DNA of 22,258 bases from WVWN01 sp964563535 (GTDB lineage Bacteria > RBG-13-66-14 > B26-G2 > WVWN01), in NCBI GenBank assembly GCA_964563535.1, contig CAZLXP010000038.1, positions 1 to 22,258 on the forward strand, read 5' to 3'. The position numbers and the translations under genes are program-made. Below, in pieces: positions 1 to 7,162 of this stretch (position 1 is its first letter; each line of letters begins with the position of its first letter). Under the pieces are notes generated by a model. That model ran no database searches, had not been told where the DNA came from, and saw nothing but the letters and a program-made list of their open reading frames with translations.

Positions 1-1486
1 GGACCACTTCGCCCTCAATTGGCCCGGCGGGTACGAGACCGAATTTCCGTCGTGGCTGGCGCCCGTCGGCCGCGTGCTACCGCAGCGCCCGGTGAAGCTC
101 GGCCTCGACCTCAAGGGCGGCATATACCTTATTTACGAGGTCGACGAGACCGGCCTATCCGATAAAGAGCTCCGCGACGCGGTCAATTTAACGGTCGAGA
201 TCATCCGCAAGCGCATCGACGAGTTGGGCGTGGCCGAGCCCGAGATCCAAAGCGAGGGCCGGAACCGCATCGTCGTCAAGCTGCCGGGCATAAAGGAACC
301 GGCGCGCGCCAAAGACCTCATCGGCACGACCGCGCTGTTGGAGTTTAAGCTCGTCAATCCCACCGACGCGTTGTATAAGTTAATCCGGGAGTACGACGGG
401 CGGCAGGCCGAGGAGGCGGCCGGCGCCAAGTACGTCGCGCTGGGCGACAAGCTTCAAACCATCCGCGGCGATACCGTCTTATACGACGAGGACTACGAGT
501 GGGTGAAAGCGACTTTCGCGAAGGCCGGCGAGATGGGGCTAGTGCCCGAAGGGTGGATCGTGGCGTATTCCAACGTCGTGCGGGCCGAGGAAGACGAGAC
601 GTACGCCGAGCTCGGCACCCCGTATCGGTCCGTTTACCTCGTGACGAAAGAGACGCCCATTACCGGCAAGTATTTGCGCAACGCCCAGATGAGCTACGAC
701 CAATACGGCAAACCTAACGTCGAATTCACCTGGAACAACGAGGGCGCGCGCATCTTCGGCGATTTGACCGGCGCGCACATTAAGGAACGGCTGGCCATCC
801 TGCTCGACGGCTTCGTCCAGTCGGCGCCCGTCATCCAGTCGCGCATCACGACCCGCGGCGAGATAACCGGCAACTTCTCGAGCGCGGAGGCGTCGGACCT
901 GGCGCTCGTCCTCCGCTCGGGCGCGCTGCCGGCCAAGCTGTGGCAAATCCAGGAGCAGGTCGTCGGGCCGTCGCTCGGCCGCGACGCCATCCGCAACGGC
1001 GTCATCGCCTCCCTCGTCGCCTTCGCCATCATCATCTTCCTCACGGTATTTTACTATCACCTCGCCGGCCTCGTAGCCGACTTAGCGCTTCTCTTCAACC
1101 TCGTGGTCGTCGTCGCCGTTATGGTCCTGTTGCACGCGACCCTCACGCTCCCGGGCATCGCCGGCCTGATACTCTCCGTCGCGATGGCCATAGACGCCAA
1201 CGTCCTGATATACGAGCGCATACGGGAGGAGCTGCGGGCGGGGAAGACGGTCAAGGCCGCGGTCGATACCGGCTACCGCCGCGCTTTCCTCACCATATTC
1301 GACTCCAACTTCACGACCGTCATCGCCGCGGTAGCCTTATACTTCTTCGGCACCGGGCCCGTGCGGGGCTTCGCGGTAACGCTTACCATCGGCATCGCCG
1401 CCTCTATGTTTACCGCCATCATCGTCACCAAGGCCATATTCGACTACTTCACCGGCCGGCGGGTGAAAAAGCTGTACATCGGCTAG
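1..1486 (+). CDS. secD: Protein translocase subunit SecD (5' end cut by window edge)
   Basis: SecD is the large periplasmic-domain subunit of the SecDF complex, which uses the proton motive force to help pull exported proteins out of the SecYEG channel. The frame is open from base 2, so the start codon and first membrane helix lie outside the window; the GTG at 74 is internal. Visible hallmarks are LGLDLKGG near the N-terminal end, the periplasmic P1 region, the GPSLG motif before the membrane part, and the DANVLIYERIREE segment of the transmembrane domain. About five hydrophobic helices fill the last third. The protein ends normally for SecD (RRVKKLYIG). secF normally follows directly, but the next gene is an unrelated secreted protein, so secF is either upstream or elsewhere. 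Identity is very secure; only the N-terminus is missing. Confidence 0.96.
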   Translation, partial: DHFALNWPGGYETEFPSWLAPVGRVLPQRPVKLGLDLKGGIYLIYEVDETGLSDKELRDAVNLTVEIIRKRIDELGVAEPEIQSEGRNRIVVKLPGIKEPARAKDLIGTTALLEFKLVNPTDALYKLIREYDGRQAEEAAGAKYVALGDKLQTIRGDTVLYDEDYEWVKATFAKAGEMGLVPEGWIVAYSNVVRAEEDETYAELGTPYRSVYLVTKETPITGKYLRNAQMSYDQYGKPNVEFTWNNEGARIFGDLTGAHIKERLAILLDGFVQSAPVIQSRITTRGEITGNFSSAEASDLALVLRSGALPAKLWQIQEQVVGPSLGRDAIRNGVIASLVAFAIIIFLTVFYYHLAGLVADLALLFNLVVVVAVMVLLHATLTLPGIAGLILSVAMAIDANVLIYERIREELRAGKTVKAAVDTGYRRAFLTIFDSNFTTVIAAVALYFFGTGPVRGFAVTLTIGIAASMFTAIIVTKAIFDYFTGRRVKKLYIG

Positions 1487-1495
1487 CGTCCGGCT

Positions 1496-1518
1496 AAATA
1501 TGGCGGCGTTACATATTT
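1496..1518. repeat. Small inverted repeat in secD 3' spacer
   Basis: AAATATG at 1496-1502 is the exact reverse complement of CATATTT at 1512-1518, with a 9-base loop. The stem is AT-rich and no T-run follows, so it is a poor intrinsic terminator. It could be a weak operator-like dyad or chance. No better terminator for secD is visible in 1487-1637. Confidence 0.3.
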
Positions 1519-1572
1519 CCAGAGGAGAAGACGACGTCGGCGCTCGCGGGTTTTCCTACGTGCGGTTTTTCC

Positions 1573-1601
1573 TTGAAATATTGGGGCTTAGGGATTAATA
1601 T
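1573..1601 (+). promoter_or_regulatory. Sigma70-type promoter for first DNRLRE gene
   Basis: TTGAAA at 1573-1578 and TAATAT at 1596-1601 are separated by exactly 17 bases. The predicted start of transcription near 1608 gives a roughly 30-base leader that carries the AAGGAGG ribosome site at 1627-1633. Called by eye from the spacing and consensus match. Confidence 0.55.
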
Positions 1602-1637
1602 GGCGGCAGAAGTAAAAACTACGAGCAAGGAGGTCGT

Positions 1638-2249
1638 ATGATGAAATGGTTGTCGATCTTTGCAATGGTAATTTTAGCGGGGTCCGTCTTCGGCGCGACG
1701 CTGGTCCTCCAGCCGGGCTCGGAAGGTAAGGACTCCCATATTCGGGGAGGCGCCCAGTCCACCAACTACGGGACCTATAGCTATATAATGCTTGACTGGA
1801 TGCCCGCCCAACCGAACCGGGGTCTCGTCGAGTTCAACCTCAGCACGATTTCCGGCGCGACGATCAATTCCGCGTACATTGACCTCTACAGCCAGTACAA
1901 CAGCCCAAACGACTCCTTCGGCATTTACCGGATAACCGCCTCCTGGGGCGAGATGACCGTAACGTGGAACAACCAGCCGGCGCACTTCGCGACGGCCTAT
2001 GCCGAAGTGAACGTTCCGGGTCCGGGCTGGTACAAGTTCAACGTCAAGACTTTGGTCCAGCAGTGGGCGAGCGGGACGTACGTTAACTACGGCTTCAAAC
2101 TGATTAAGAAAGCGGAATCGGGGACGTACCCGTTTTTCTGCTCGAGCGACAACACCACCTCGGGCTGGCGGCCTAAAATCACCGTGGACTATGTGTTTTC
2201 CGGAATAGCCCCCACGTCCATGGGTAAAGTCAAGGCGCTCTTCCGCTAA
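1638..2249 (+). CDS. Secreted DNRLRE-domain protein, copy 1
   Basis: A 203-residue exported protein made of a Sec signal peptide (about residues 1-19) and a single DNRLRE-type beta-sandwich. DNRLRE domains are carbohydrate-binding-module-like folds found in bacterial surface and secreted proteins; no enzyme activity is implied. Supporting features are the opening LVLQPGSEGKDS, the RGLVEFNL strand, and the ASWGEMTVTWNNQPAH segment, which matches the conserved W-x-E-x-x-V-T-W-N-x-Q-P core of the family. The protein ends in APTSMGKVKALFR, almost identical to the end of its neighbour. ATG codons at 1638 and 1641 are both possible; AAGGAGG at 1627-1633 is 4 or 7 bases upstream, so 1641 is slightly better placed. 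It appears to be a single-gene unit with its own promoter and terminator. Ligand and function are unknown. Confidence 0.85.
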   Translation: MMKWLSIFAMVILAGSVFGATLVLQPGSEGKDSHIRGGAQSTNYGTYSYIMLDWMPAQPNRGLVEFNLSTISGATINSAYIDLYSQYNSPNDSFGIYRITASWGEMTVTWNNQPAHFATAYAEVNVPGPGWYKFNVKTLVQQWASGTYVNYGFKLIKKAESGTYPFFCSSDNTTSGWRPKITVDYVFSGIAPTSMGKVKALFR

Positions 2250-2266
2250 AACGACGTTTTCCCGCT

Positions 2267-2290
2267 AAGCCGGCCTTCGGGCGGGCTTTT
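2267..2290 (+). terminator. Intrinsic terminator after first DNRLRE gene
   Basis: A nine-pair stem with one G-G mismatch (2267-2275 with 2280-2288) is capped by a TTCG tetraloop and runs into a short T-tract. It starts 17 bases after the stop codon. The remainder of the spacer to 2429 shows no convincing gene; a 60-codon reverse ORF there has no ribosome site and no recognisable protein. Confidence 0.75.
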
Positions 2291-2429
2291 CAATTTTCAC
2301 CGTTGGGCATGTTATTCGGCGGGGCGTGGGAAGGATGTGGGTAGGTTAATATAATCGAGATTGCCGCCAAGGGTGCGAGCCGGGCCGAGAAGAAGCTTAG
2401 TTTTTCGACTAATCTGCGCCACGGCGGCC

Positions 2430-2458
2430 TTGATTTCCCCGCCGTCTCGATATATAAT
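2430..2458 (+). promoter_or_regulatory. Sigma70-type promoter for second DNRLRE gene
   Basis: TTGATT at 2430-2435 and a perfect TATAAT at 2453-2458 are spaced by 17 bases. Transcription would begin near 2465 and give a leader of about 30 bases containing AAGGAGG at 2481-2487. With the terminator at 2267-2290 this implies independent transcription of the second paralogue. Confidence 0.72.
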
Positions 2459-2495
2459 ATTTTAACCGCCAAAAATCTTAAAGGAGGATATTAAT

Positions 2496-3122
2496 ATGAG
2501 GATATTGGTAACGTTTCTGGCGGTACTCTCCTGCGCGCCGGCTTTCGCCGCGGAGCTCGTGCTGCAGCCCGGCGCCGAAGGCAAAGACGCGATGGTGAAC
2601 ATCCTGGAGCCTTCGGTTAACTTCGGGAACTACGCTTATGTGATGGTCAATTTCGGGCCCGCGACGGAAGTGCGCGGGTTGGCGGAGTTCGAGGGGTTAT
2701 CTGCGATCGCCGGTGCGACGGTCAATGCGGCCTATCTCGACCTGTGGATTGACCGCACCAACGGGACGGATTACGATTTCGGCGTATACCGCATCGCCGC
2801 GTCGTGGCAAGAGGCCGCCGTAACCTGGCAGAACCAGCCCGCGCATATCGCTACCCCGTACGACAAAATCCGCGTCTCGGGGGAGGCCGGCGGCCCGTAT
2901 ACCTGGAATATTAAAAACCTCGTCCAGGAATGGGCGAGCGGGACCTACGTGAACTACGGCTTGATGGTGAAGCGCGTCGACATGGAGTACCCGACGAATT
3001 GGCCGTATTTCTGCTCGAGCGACCACGGCAACGCGTCGTATCGGCCGCGGCTGAGAGTTGACTACGTTCCCCCCGCCGTATCGCCGACGTCCATGGGTAA
3101 AATTAAAACGCTCTTTAGATAA
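2496..3122 (+). CDS. Secreted DNRLRE-domain protein, copy 2
   Basis: A 208-residue paralogue of the preceding gene, with a Sec signal peptide (about residues 1-18, ending AFAA) and one DNRLRE beta-sandwich. Shared landmarks are LVLQPGAEGKD, RGLAEFEGL, the AASWQEAAVTWQNQPAH core, EWASGTYVNYGL and YFCSSD. It ends in SPTSMGKIKTLFR, matching copy 1 although the codons differ, which argues that this tail is under protein-level selection. AAGGAGG at 2481-2487 lies 8 bases before the ATG, so the start is secure. Its own promoter and terminator flank it. Divergence is concentrated in loops, which fits two related binding modules with different ligands; that is an inference. The family call is solid, the role unknown. 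Confidence 0.87.
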   Translation: MRILVTFLAVLSCAPAFAAELVLQPGAEGKDAMVNILEPSVNFGNYAYVMVNFGPATEVRGLAEFEGLSAIAGATVNAAYLDLWIDRTNGTDYDFGVYRIAASWQEAAVTWQNQPAHIATPYDKIRVSGEAGGPYTWNIKNLVQEWASGTYVNYGLMVKRVDMEYPTNWPYFCSSDHGNASYRPRLRVDYVPPAVSPTSMGKIKTLFR

Positions 3123-3144
3123 CGGTGATCGTTAGAAATGGAAG

Positions 3145-3172
3145 GCCGGCCTTCGGGCCGGCTCTTTTTTTT
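3145..3172 (+). terminator. Intrinsic terminator after second DNRLRE gene
   Basis: A perfect 7-bp stem, GCCGGCC with GGCCGGC, closes a TTCG tetraloop and is followed two bases later by eight Ts (3165-3172). It is the same architecture as the terminator after copy 1. Confidence 0.9.
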
Positions 3173-3206
3173 AATCCACCGTCGCGGGGTGATAAGGATA
3201 TTATCG

Positions 3207-3235
3207 TTGACGCCGCGGCCCGCGGTTGTTAATTT
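3207..3235 (+). promoter_or_regulatory. Candidate promoter of the 13-gene operon
   Basis: TTGACG at 3207-3212 and TAATTT at 3230-3235 are 17 bases apart. The predicted transcript start (about 3242) lies downstream of the TTG at 3226 and the ATG at 3238, which favours the ATG at 3274 as the first start codon. A TATAAT at 3256-3261 lacks a well-spaced -35 but would point the same way. Confidence 0.45.
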
Positions 3236-3273
3236 ATATGGAAAGAGAACGGCGTTATAATCGCATTTACGCA

Positions 3274-5037
3274 ATGGCCCAAGCTGGTAGCGAACGCAAT
3301 TTGCGGTACGTCGTAGTGGCGGCGGCGGCGACGGCCGCGGCCGCGGCCCTTTACGTCGCCGCGGCTCGAGTCCCTTGGCTGGGCGGGTTTTTCGATATGC
3401 TGGGCGACGAGGCGCGGCCGGGGGTGTCTTATTTCTACGCCCGCGGCGACGCGCCGGGCGAGCCGGGCCTATGGCTTAAGTACGCGTTGTGTTTCGCGGC
3501 GCCGGCGTTGCTATGGGCCGCGGCGTTGGCTCGAGTTGCGCCCGGCGTGGCCCTTCGCGTCGCCGGCCTGTTTGCCCAACGCTGGTTCGTTTATTTAGTC
3601 GTGGCGTTGTCGACGATAGCCGTAGCGTACGTGGCCGTGGCGGCGTTCGGCGATAACCCCCTGACGCCGGTAGAATCGGCCTCCATTTTCCAGAGCAAAA
3701 TTTTCTGCCGGGGTAAATTAGCCGCGCCGGCGCCGCCCACCGAGGGGGACCTGGCGTCCGCGTTTTTCCGCTCACAAAATGAAGTAATCCGCTTCGGCCG
3801 GTGGTTTTCGGTGGTGCCGCCGCTTCACCCGGCGTTGTTGTGTCTGGGCGCGTTGTCGGGGTGGCCGAAGCTTATCCCGGCGGTGGCGGCGGCGGTTGCG
3901 TTGCTCGCCGTTTATTTTATAGGCCGGCGGGCGCTCGGCTTTTTCGGCGGCGCGCTGGCCGCGGCGTTGGCGGCGACGTCGCCCGCGTTCATATTTACGC
4001 AGGCCTCGTACCTTCCGGGGGCCACGTTCATCTGCTTTTTCGCGCTGGCGGCGTGGGCGTGTCTGGCGGCGGCGGAGACGCCCGCCCGGAAGGCCGCGGC
4101 GGCGTTGGGCGTCGCCGCGGGGGCGACGTTCCTGGTTTCGGAATACAACGCGGTATACCTCGCCGTGCCGTTCGGTTGGTACCTGTGGCGCCGGACGCGC
4201 GGCCGGGGCGGCGATTGGCGGTGGTGGTTGGCCGCGGGGGCGGCGCCCTTCGTCGCGGCGTGGTTGTTTTACAATTGGCGCCAAACCGGCAACCTCTTCC
4301 TGCCGCCGCGGTTTTTTTCGGACGTCGCTTTTTTCGGCATCGGCGGCGGTTACGCGTTGCGGGACGCGCTGTCGTCGAGCGGCCGCAACCTGGTCGTTTT
4401 GTCGGCGGACGCGTTCGGCTGGCCGCTCCTTTGCCTGGTCCCGGCGATATGGCGGTTATTTTGGAAACCGCGGCCCGACGATTTCGAGAAAGCCCTGTAC
4501 GGCGCGATAGTATTATCGACCTTGGCGCGTTTGCCGCTGAGGGAAGGGGGCGTCGCGTACGGCGCGACGTCGTACTACGCGTCCTGGTTCTGCCTGGTAT
4601 TTATAACCGCCCGGTTTTTTGTTATACTAAGTGCCAAGGCGCAGCGTAAGTTCAGGGAAGCCGGCGAGGGTCTGGCGGCGTTCGCTCTTGCGGCGTTGGT
4701 GACGATAAATCTCGCGGCGTATTTGCCGCGCGCCGCTTCTTATTACGCGGCCAGGGTGGATGCCGCGGCGTCGGCGTGGACGGACCCGACGCGCCGGCGG
4801 GTCGCGGCGTCGATCCTCCATAAAGCGGTGGTGATAGTAAAACCCCGCGACGCTTGTTTGGCGTCTATGCCCGGGTCGCCTTTCCTTGACGACCGCGTGG
4901 TGTTCGCGCGCGACAACGGCCAGCGCAATTACGAACTTGGCAATATATTCCCGGGACGAGATTTCTATGAACTGGATTATCGGGAATTCGAGGCTACCGG
5001 CCGCGCTAACCCTTTGAGCGTCATCAAGAAACGGTGA
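3274..5037 (+). CDS. GT-C / PMT-like membrane glycosyltransferase
   Basis: A polytopic membrane protein of about 587 residues resembling the dolichyl-phosphate-mannose mannosyltransferase / ArnT superfamily (GT-C fold), whose members move a sugar from a lipid-phosphate donor onto a glycan, lipid or protein on the outer face of the inner membrane. Around ten or more hydrophobic helices alternate with short charged loops. After an early helix comes the acidic loop GDNPLTPVESASIFQSKIF, followed by GKLAAPAPP; a D/E in this position is the usual catalytic or metal-binding site of GT-C enzymes. The frame extends back to a TTG at 3226 and an ATG at 3238, but those codons are AT-rich and upstream of the predicted transcript start, so I chose the ATG at 3274; no start has a clear SD. 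It heads an operon with dTDP-rhamnose genes, consistent with glycan assembly. Donor and acceptor are unknown. Confidence 0.72.
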   Translation: MAQAGSERNLRYVVVAAAATAAAAALYVAAARVPWLGGFFDMLGDEARPGVSYFYARGDAPGEPGLWLKYALCFAAPALLWAAALARVAPGVALRVAGLFAQRWFVYLVVALSTIAVAYVAVAAFGDNPLTPVESASIFQSKIFCRGKLAAPAPPTEGDLASAFFRSQNEVIRFGRWFSVVPPLHPALLCLGALSGWPKLIPAVAAAVALLAVYFIGRRALGFFGGALAAALAATSPAFIFTQASYLPGATFICFFALAAWACLAAAETPARKAAAALGVAAGATFLVSEYNAVYLAVPFGWYLWRRTRGRGGDWRWWLAAGAAPFVAAWLFYNWRQTGNLFLPPRFFSDVAFFGIGGGYALRDALSSSGRNLVVLSADAFGWPLLCLVPAIWRLFWKPRPDDFEKALYGAIVLSTLARLPLREGGVAYGATSYYASWFCLVFITARFFVILSAKAQRKFREAGEGLAAFALAALVTINLAAYLPRAASYYAARVDAAASAWTDPTRRRVAASILHKAVVIVKPRDACLASMPGSPFLDDRVVFARDNGQRNYELGNIFPGRDFYELDYREFEATGRANPLSVIKKR

Positions 5038-5059
5038 GATATCCCGGTAGGAGGCACCG

Positions 5060-5599
5060 ATGAGGACCGTAACCCTGCTGACGGCGGCGTTGGTTTTGGT
5101 CGCGACGGCGACGGCGGCCTGGGCCGCCAAGACCGTTCCCGATTTCAGACTATACAACGTAGACGGCAATCAGGTAACGTTCGAAGAGCTCGCGGCTAAG
5201 TATGAGCTTATGGTTTTCGTCTTTTGGGCCACCGAGTGCGTCCCGTGTAAAGACGAGCTGGTGGAGATAAACAAGTTCGCCGGCGATTACGAGGGGTTCG
5301 GCGTCGTGGCCGTATCGACGGACAGCGCCCGCACCTCCTCCCAGGTGAAGCCTTATTTCAAGGGCCAGGGTTTCAAGTTCGACACGCTGCTCGACGTGGA
5401 CGGCGAGTTGGTAAAGGCCCTCGGCATCCCGGGCAATCCCTACGAGCTGCTCGTCACCGCCCGGGGCGAGGTTATATGGGAACACAGCGGCTACCGCAAG
5501 GGCGACGAGAAGAAGTTGCGACAAGAGGTGGAGAAATATTTCGCCGAACGGGAGCCCGAGGCGGGCCCGGGACCTAACGACGTTACGGAGGAGGGTTAA
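5060..5599 (+). CDS. TlpA/ResA-like periplasmic thioredoxin
   Basis: A 179-residue thioredoxin-fold protein of the TlpA/AhpC-Redoxin group. Residues 1-22 form a Sec signal peptide (cleavage after AWA or AWAA), so it should act in the periplasm. The active site is C60-V-P-C63 in WATECVPCKDEL, and the cis-proline loop is GIPGNPYELLV with P127 in the expected place, although the usual Thr-Thr after the proline is replaced by Tyr-Glu. Such proteins usually reduce disulfides in client proteins. AGGAGG at 5049-5054 lies 5 bases before the ATG. It ends 3 bases before the next gene, a predicted outer-membrane barrel with a CX4C pair near its C-terminus, so that barrel is a plausible client; this is inference. 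The acidic C-terminal tail (EAGPGPNDVTEEG) is unlike the core fold and may be flexible. Confidence 0.87.
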   Translation: MRTVTLLTAALVLVATATAAWAAKTVPDFRLYNVDGNQVTFEELAAKYELMVFVFWATECVPCKDELVEINKFAGDYEGFGVVAVSTDSARTSSQVKPYFKGQGFKFDTLLDVDGELVKALGIPGNPYELLVTARGEVIWEHSGYRKGDEKKLRQEVEKYFAEREPEAGPGPNDVTEEG

Positions 5600-5602
5600 A
5601 TA

Positions 5603-7147
5603 TTGTTTAAGGGAACCTGCGCTTTTGTCTTGGCGGCCGCGGCGGGCGCCGGCGCCGTCGGCGTGACCGATTGGCTTTCCGTCAACGGCGCCAACGAAGC
5701 GGTTTACCTGCGCCAGCGCGAAGACGGCCACCGCTGGACGTGGGACATCCTCCAGACGGAAGTATGGGCGTGGCGGTTCGCCGCCGGGGTCGAGGCCGAG
5801 TTCGATCACCCCCGCCGGCCGGTTTTTGAAACGAAAGAACTCGATATCGAGGGAGACGAATTAATCCAGCGTTACGCCCGCTACCGCGACGACCGCTTCG
5901 ACCTTCGCGCGGGTGACTACGACAAGACGTTGGGCAAAGGTTTGACGCTGCGCTCGTACGAGGACCGCGACTTCGACGTACACCAGCGGCTCGACGGCGG
6001 CCTGGCGGACGCGTGCGTCGCGTTCGGCGGCCGCGAATGGGGCGACGTTACCGCGTTATGGGGCCGTAATAAATATATCGAGGAAAAGCAACAAGATTTC
6101 GACAGGGTGGCCGGCGGCCAAGTCACAATCAGGCCCGTAGATTTCTTCTACGTGACCGGTTCCGGGGTAAAGGCCGACGTGGTGGAAAACGTGGAGACGG
6201 CGGGCCGAAAGACGGGCGAGAATACGCTCTACGCCGGCGGCCTGGGCGGCGGGTGGCAGTATTTCGACGGCTACGGCGAGTACGCCGTCCGCGACGGTTA
6301 CGACGTCGCGTTGCGGGAAGACGTGAGAGGCGACGGTTTTTACGGCATCGTCACCGGTTATTTGCCGCGCTCGAGCGTTTCGTTCCAATACAAGCTATAC
6401 GATAATCTCGCCTACCGCTACAACAACCCGCCCCCCGTCTCGGTGGACGAAAACATGTTGACCGGCCCGGGTAGCCTGACCCCTAGCGAGTGGGGTTACT
6501 ACGCCCAGGTTTCCGCCAACCCGGTGCGCGACGTCAGGGTGCGGGGCGGCTACAGCTACGCCGACGACCAAGTCGGCGAGCAAGATGTGAAGACGGGAGA
6601 GATCGAGCAGTACCTCGCCAACGTCCGTTACGATCTGCCTTGGCCCGTCGTCGTCGAAGGCCAATACGAGCAGTTGGGTAAATTACAAATTATGGGCGAG
6701 GACGTATTCGGCGACATCAGGCGCATGCCGTCGCTGACGGTGAGCTGGACGCCCTGGGACGACCATTCGTTTTCCACCGGGTTTGAACGGGAAGAGAAGA
6801 CCGATTATACGGCCGGGGACCGGATATTCATTTACAATCGCGCCGAGGCCGGTTACACGTATTCTTCTTGGCTCGGGTTGAACGTCAGTTACGAGGATAC
6901 GGACCAGCGGGCGCAGGAGTTGGTTAGGCCGGGAAAGGAACCCCCGAAGGACCCGGACGTATATCGATACAAAAATAATTGGCTGTGGGGCGAGGTTCGA
7001 TTATCATGGTATAACGAAGTCTTGCAGAATCACGTCTTGACTATAGGTTACGGCTCGCGGCGGGGAGGCCGCGTATGCTCGAGCGGCGTGTGTAGGATAG
7101 AGGCGCCGTTCACCGGCCTTAAGATATCGCTCGAGAGCTCGTTCTGA
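5603..7147 (+). CDS. DUF6029-like outer-membrane beta-barrel protein
   Basis: A 514-residue exported protein with a signal peptide of about 19 residues, then repeated alternating hydrophobic/aromatic strands and charged turns typical of an outer-membrane barrel. It ends in Phe (LESSF), the usual barrel-assembly signal. The segments GDELIQRYARYRDDRFDLRA and GDYDKTLGKGLTLRSYEDRD resemble the conserved N-terminal region of DUF6029 proteins, a family without known function. C492 and C497 form a CX4C pair in the last hairpin (RVCSSGVCRIEAPF); one more Cys, C138, is in the mature chain. The TTG start at 5603 is fixed by GGAGGAGGG at 5587-5595, 7 bases upstream, and the preceding stop is 3 bases away, so it is translationally close to the TlpA-like gene. 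The barrel call is strong; the DUF6029 assignment rests on remembered motifs. Confidence 0.75.
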   Translation: MFKGTCAFVLAAAAGAGAVGVTDWLSVNGANEAVYLRQREDGHRWTWDILQTEVWAWRFAAGVEAEFDHPRRPVFETKELDIEGDELIQRYARYRDDRFDLRAGDYDKTLGKGLTLRSYEDRDFDVHQRLDGGLADACVAFGGREWGDVTALWGRNKYIEEKQQDFDRVAGGQVTIRPVDFFYVTGSGVKADVVENVETAGRKTGENTLYAGGLGGGWQYFDGYGEYAVRDGYDVALREDVRGDGFYGIVTGYLPRSSVSFQYKLYDNLAYRYNNPPPVSVDENMLTGPGSLTPSEWGYYAQVSANPVRDVRVRGGYSYADDQVGEQDVKTGEIEQYLANVRYDLPWPVVVEGQYEQLGKLQIMGEDVFGDIRRMPSLTVSWTPWDDHSFSTGFEREEKTDYTAGDRIFIYNRAEAGYTYSSWLGLNVSYEDTDQRAQELVRPGKEPPKDPDVYRYKNNWLWGEVRLSWYNEVLQNHVLTIGYGSRRGGRVCSSGVCRIEAPFTGLKISLESSF

Positions 7148-7162
7148 GAGGATGCGTTCGAG

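Noticed and set aside
539..1060. Long reverse-strand ORF inside secD
   Set aside because: Antisense shadow of a conserved gene; arginine/aspartate-rich composition caused by GC-rich codons, with no recognisable motif.
2290..2472. 60-codon reverse ORF between the DNRLRE genes
   Set aside because: No ribosome site or family resemblance, and it overlaps the promoter of the second gene.
3256..3261. Perfect TATAAT as the operon -10 element
   Set aside because: No -35-like hexamer at 16-18 bases upstream; the TTGACG/TAATTT pair just upstream is better spaced.
3772..4284. Reverse 170-codon ORF and forward alternative-frame ORF within the glycosyltransferase gene
   Set aside because: Very Arg/Pro-rich shadows of an alanine-rich membrane protein; no start signal.
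4612..4640. Internal promoter or terminator (T-run plus TATACT) in the glycosyltransferase gene
   Set aside because: No hairpin precedes the T-run and no spaced -35; it lies in the middle of a membrane-helix coding stretch.
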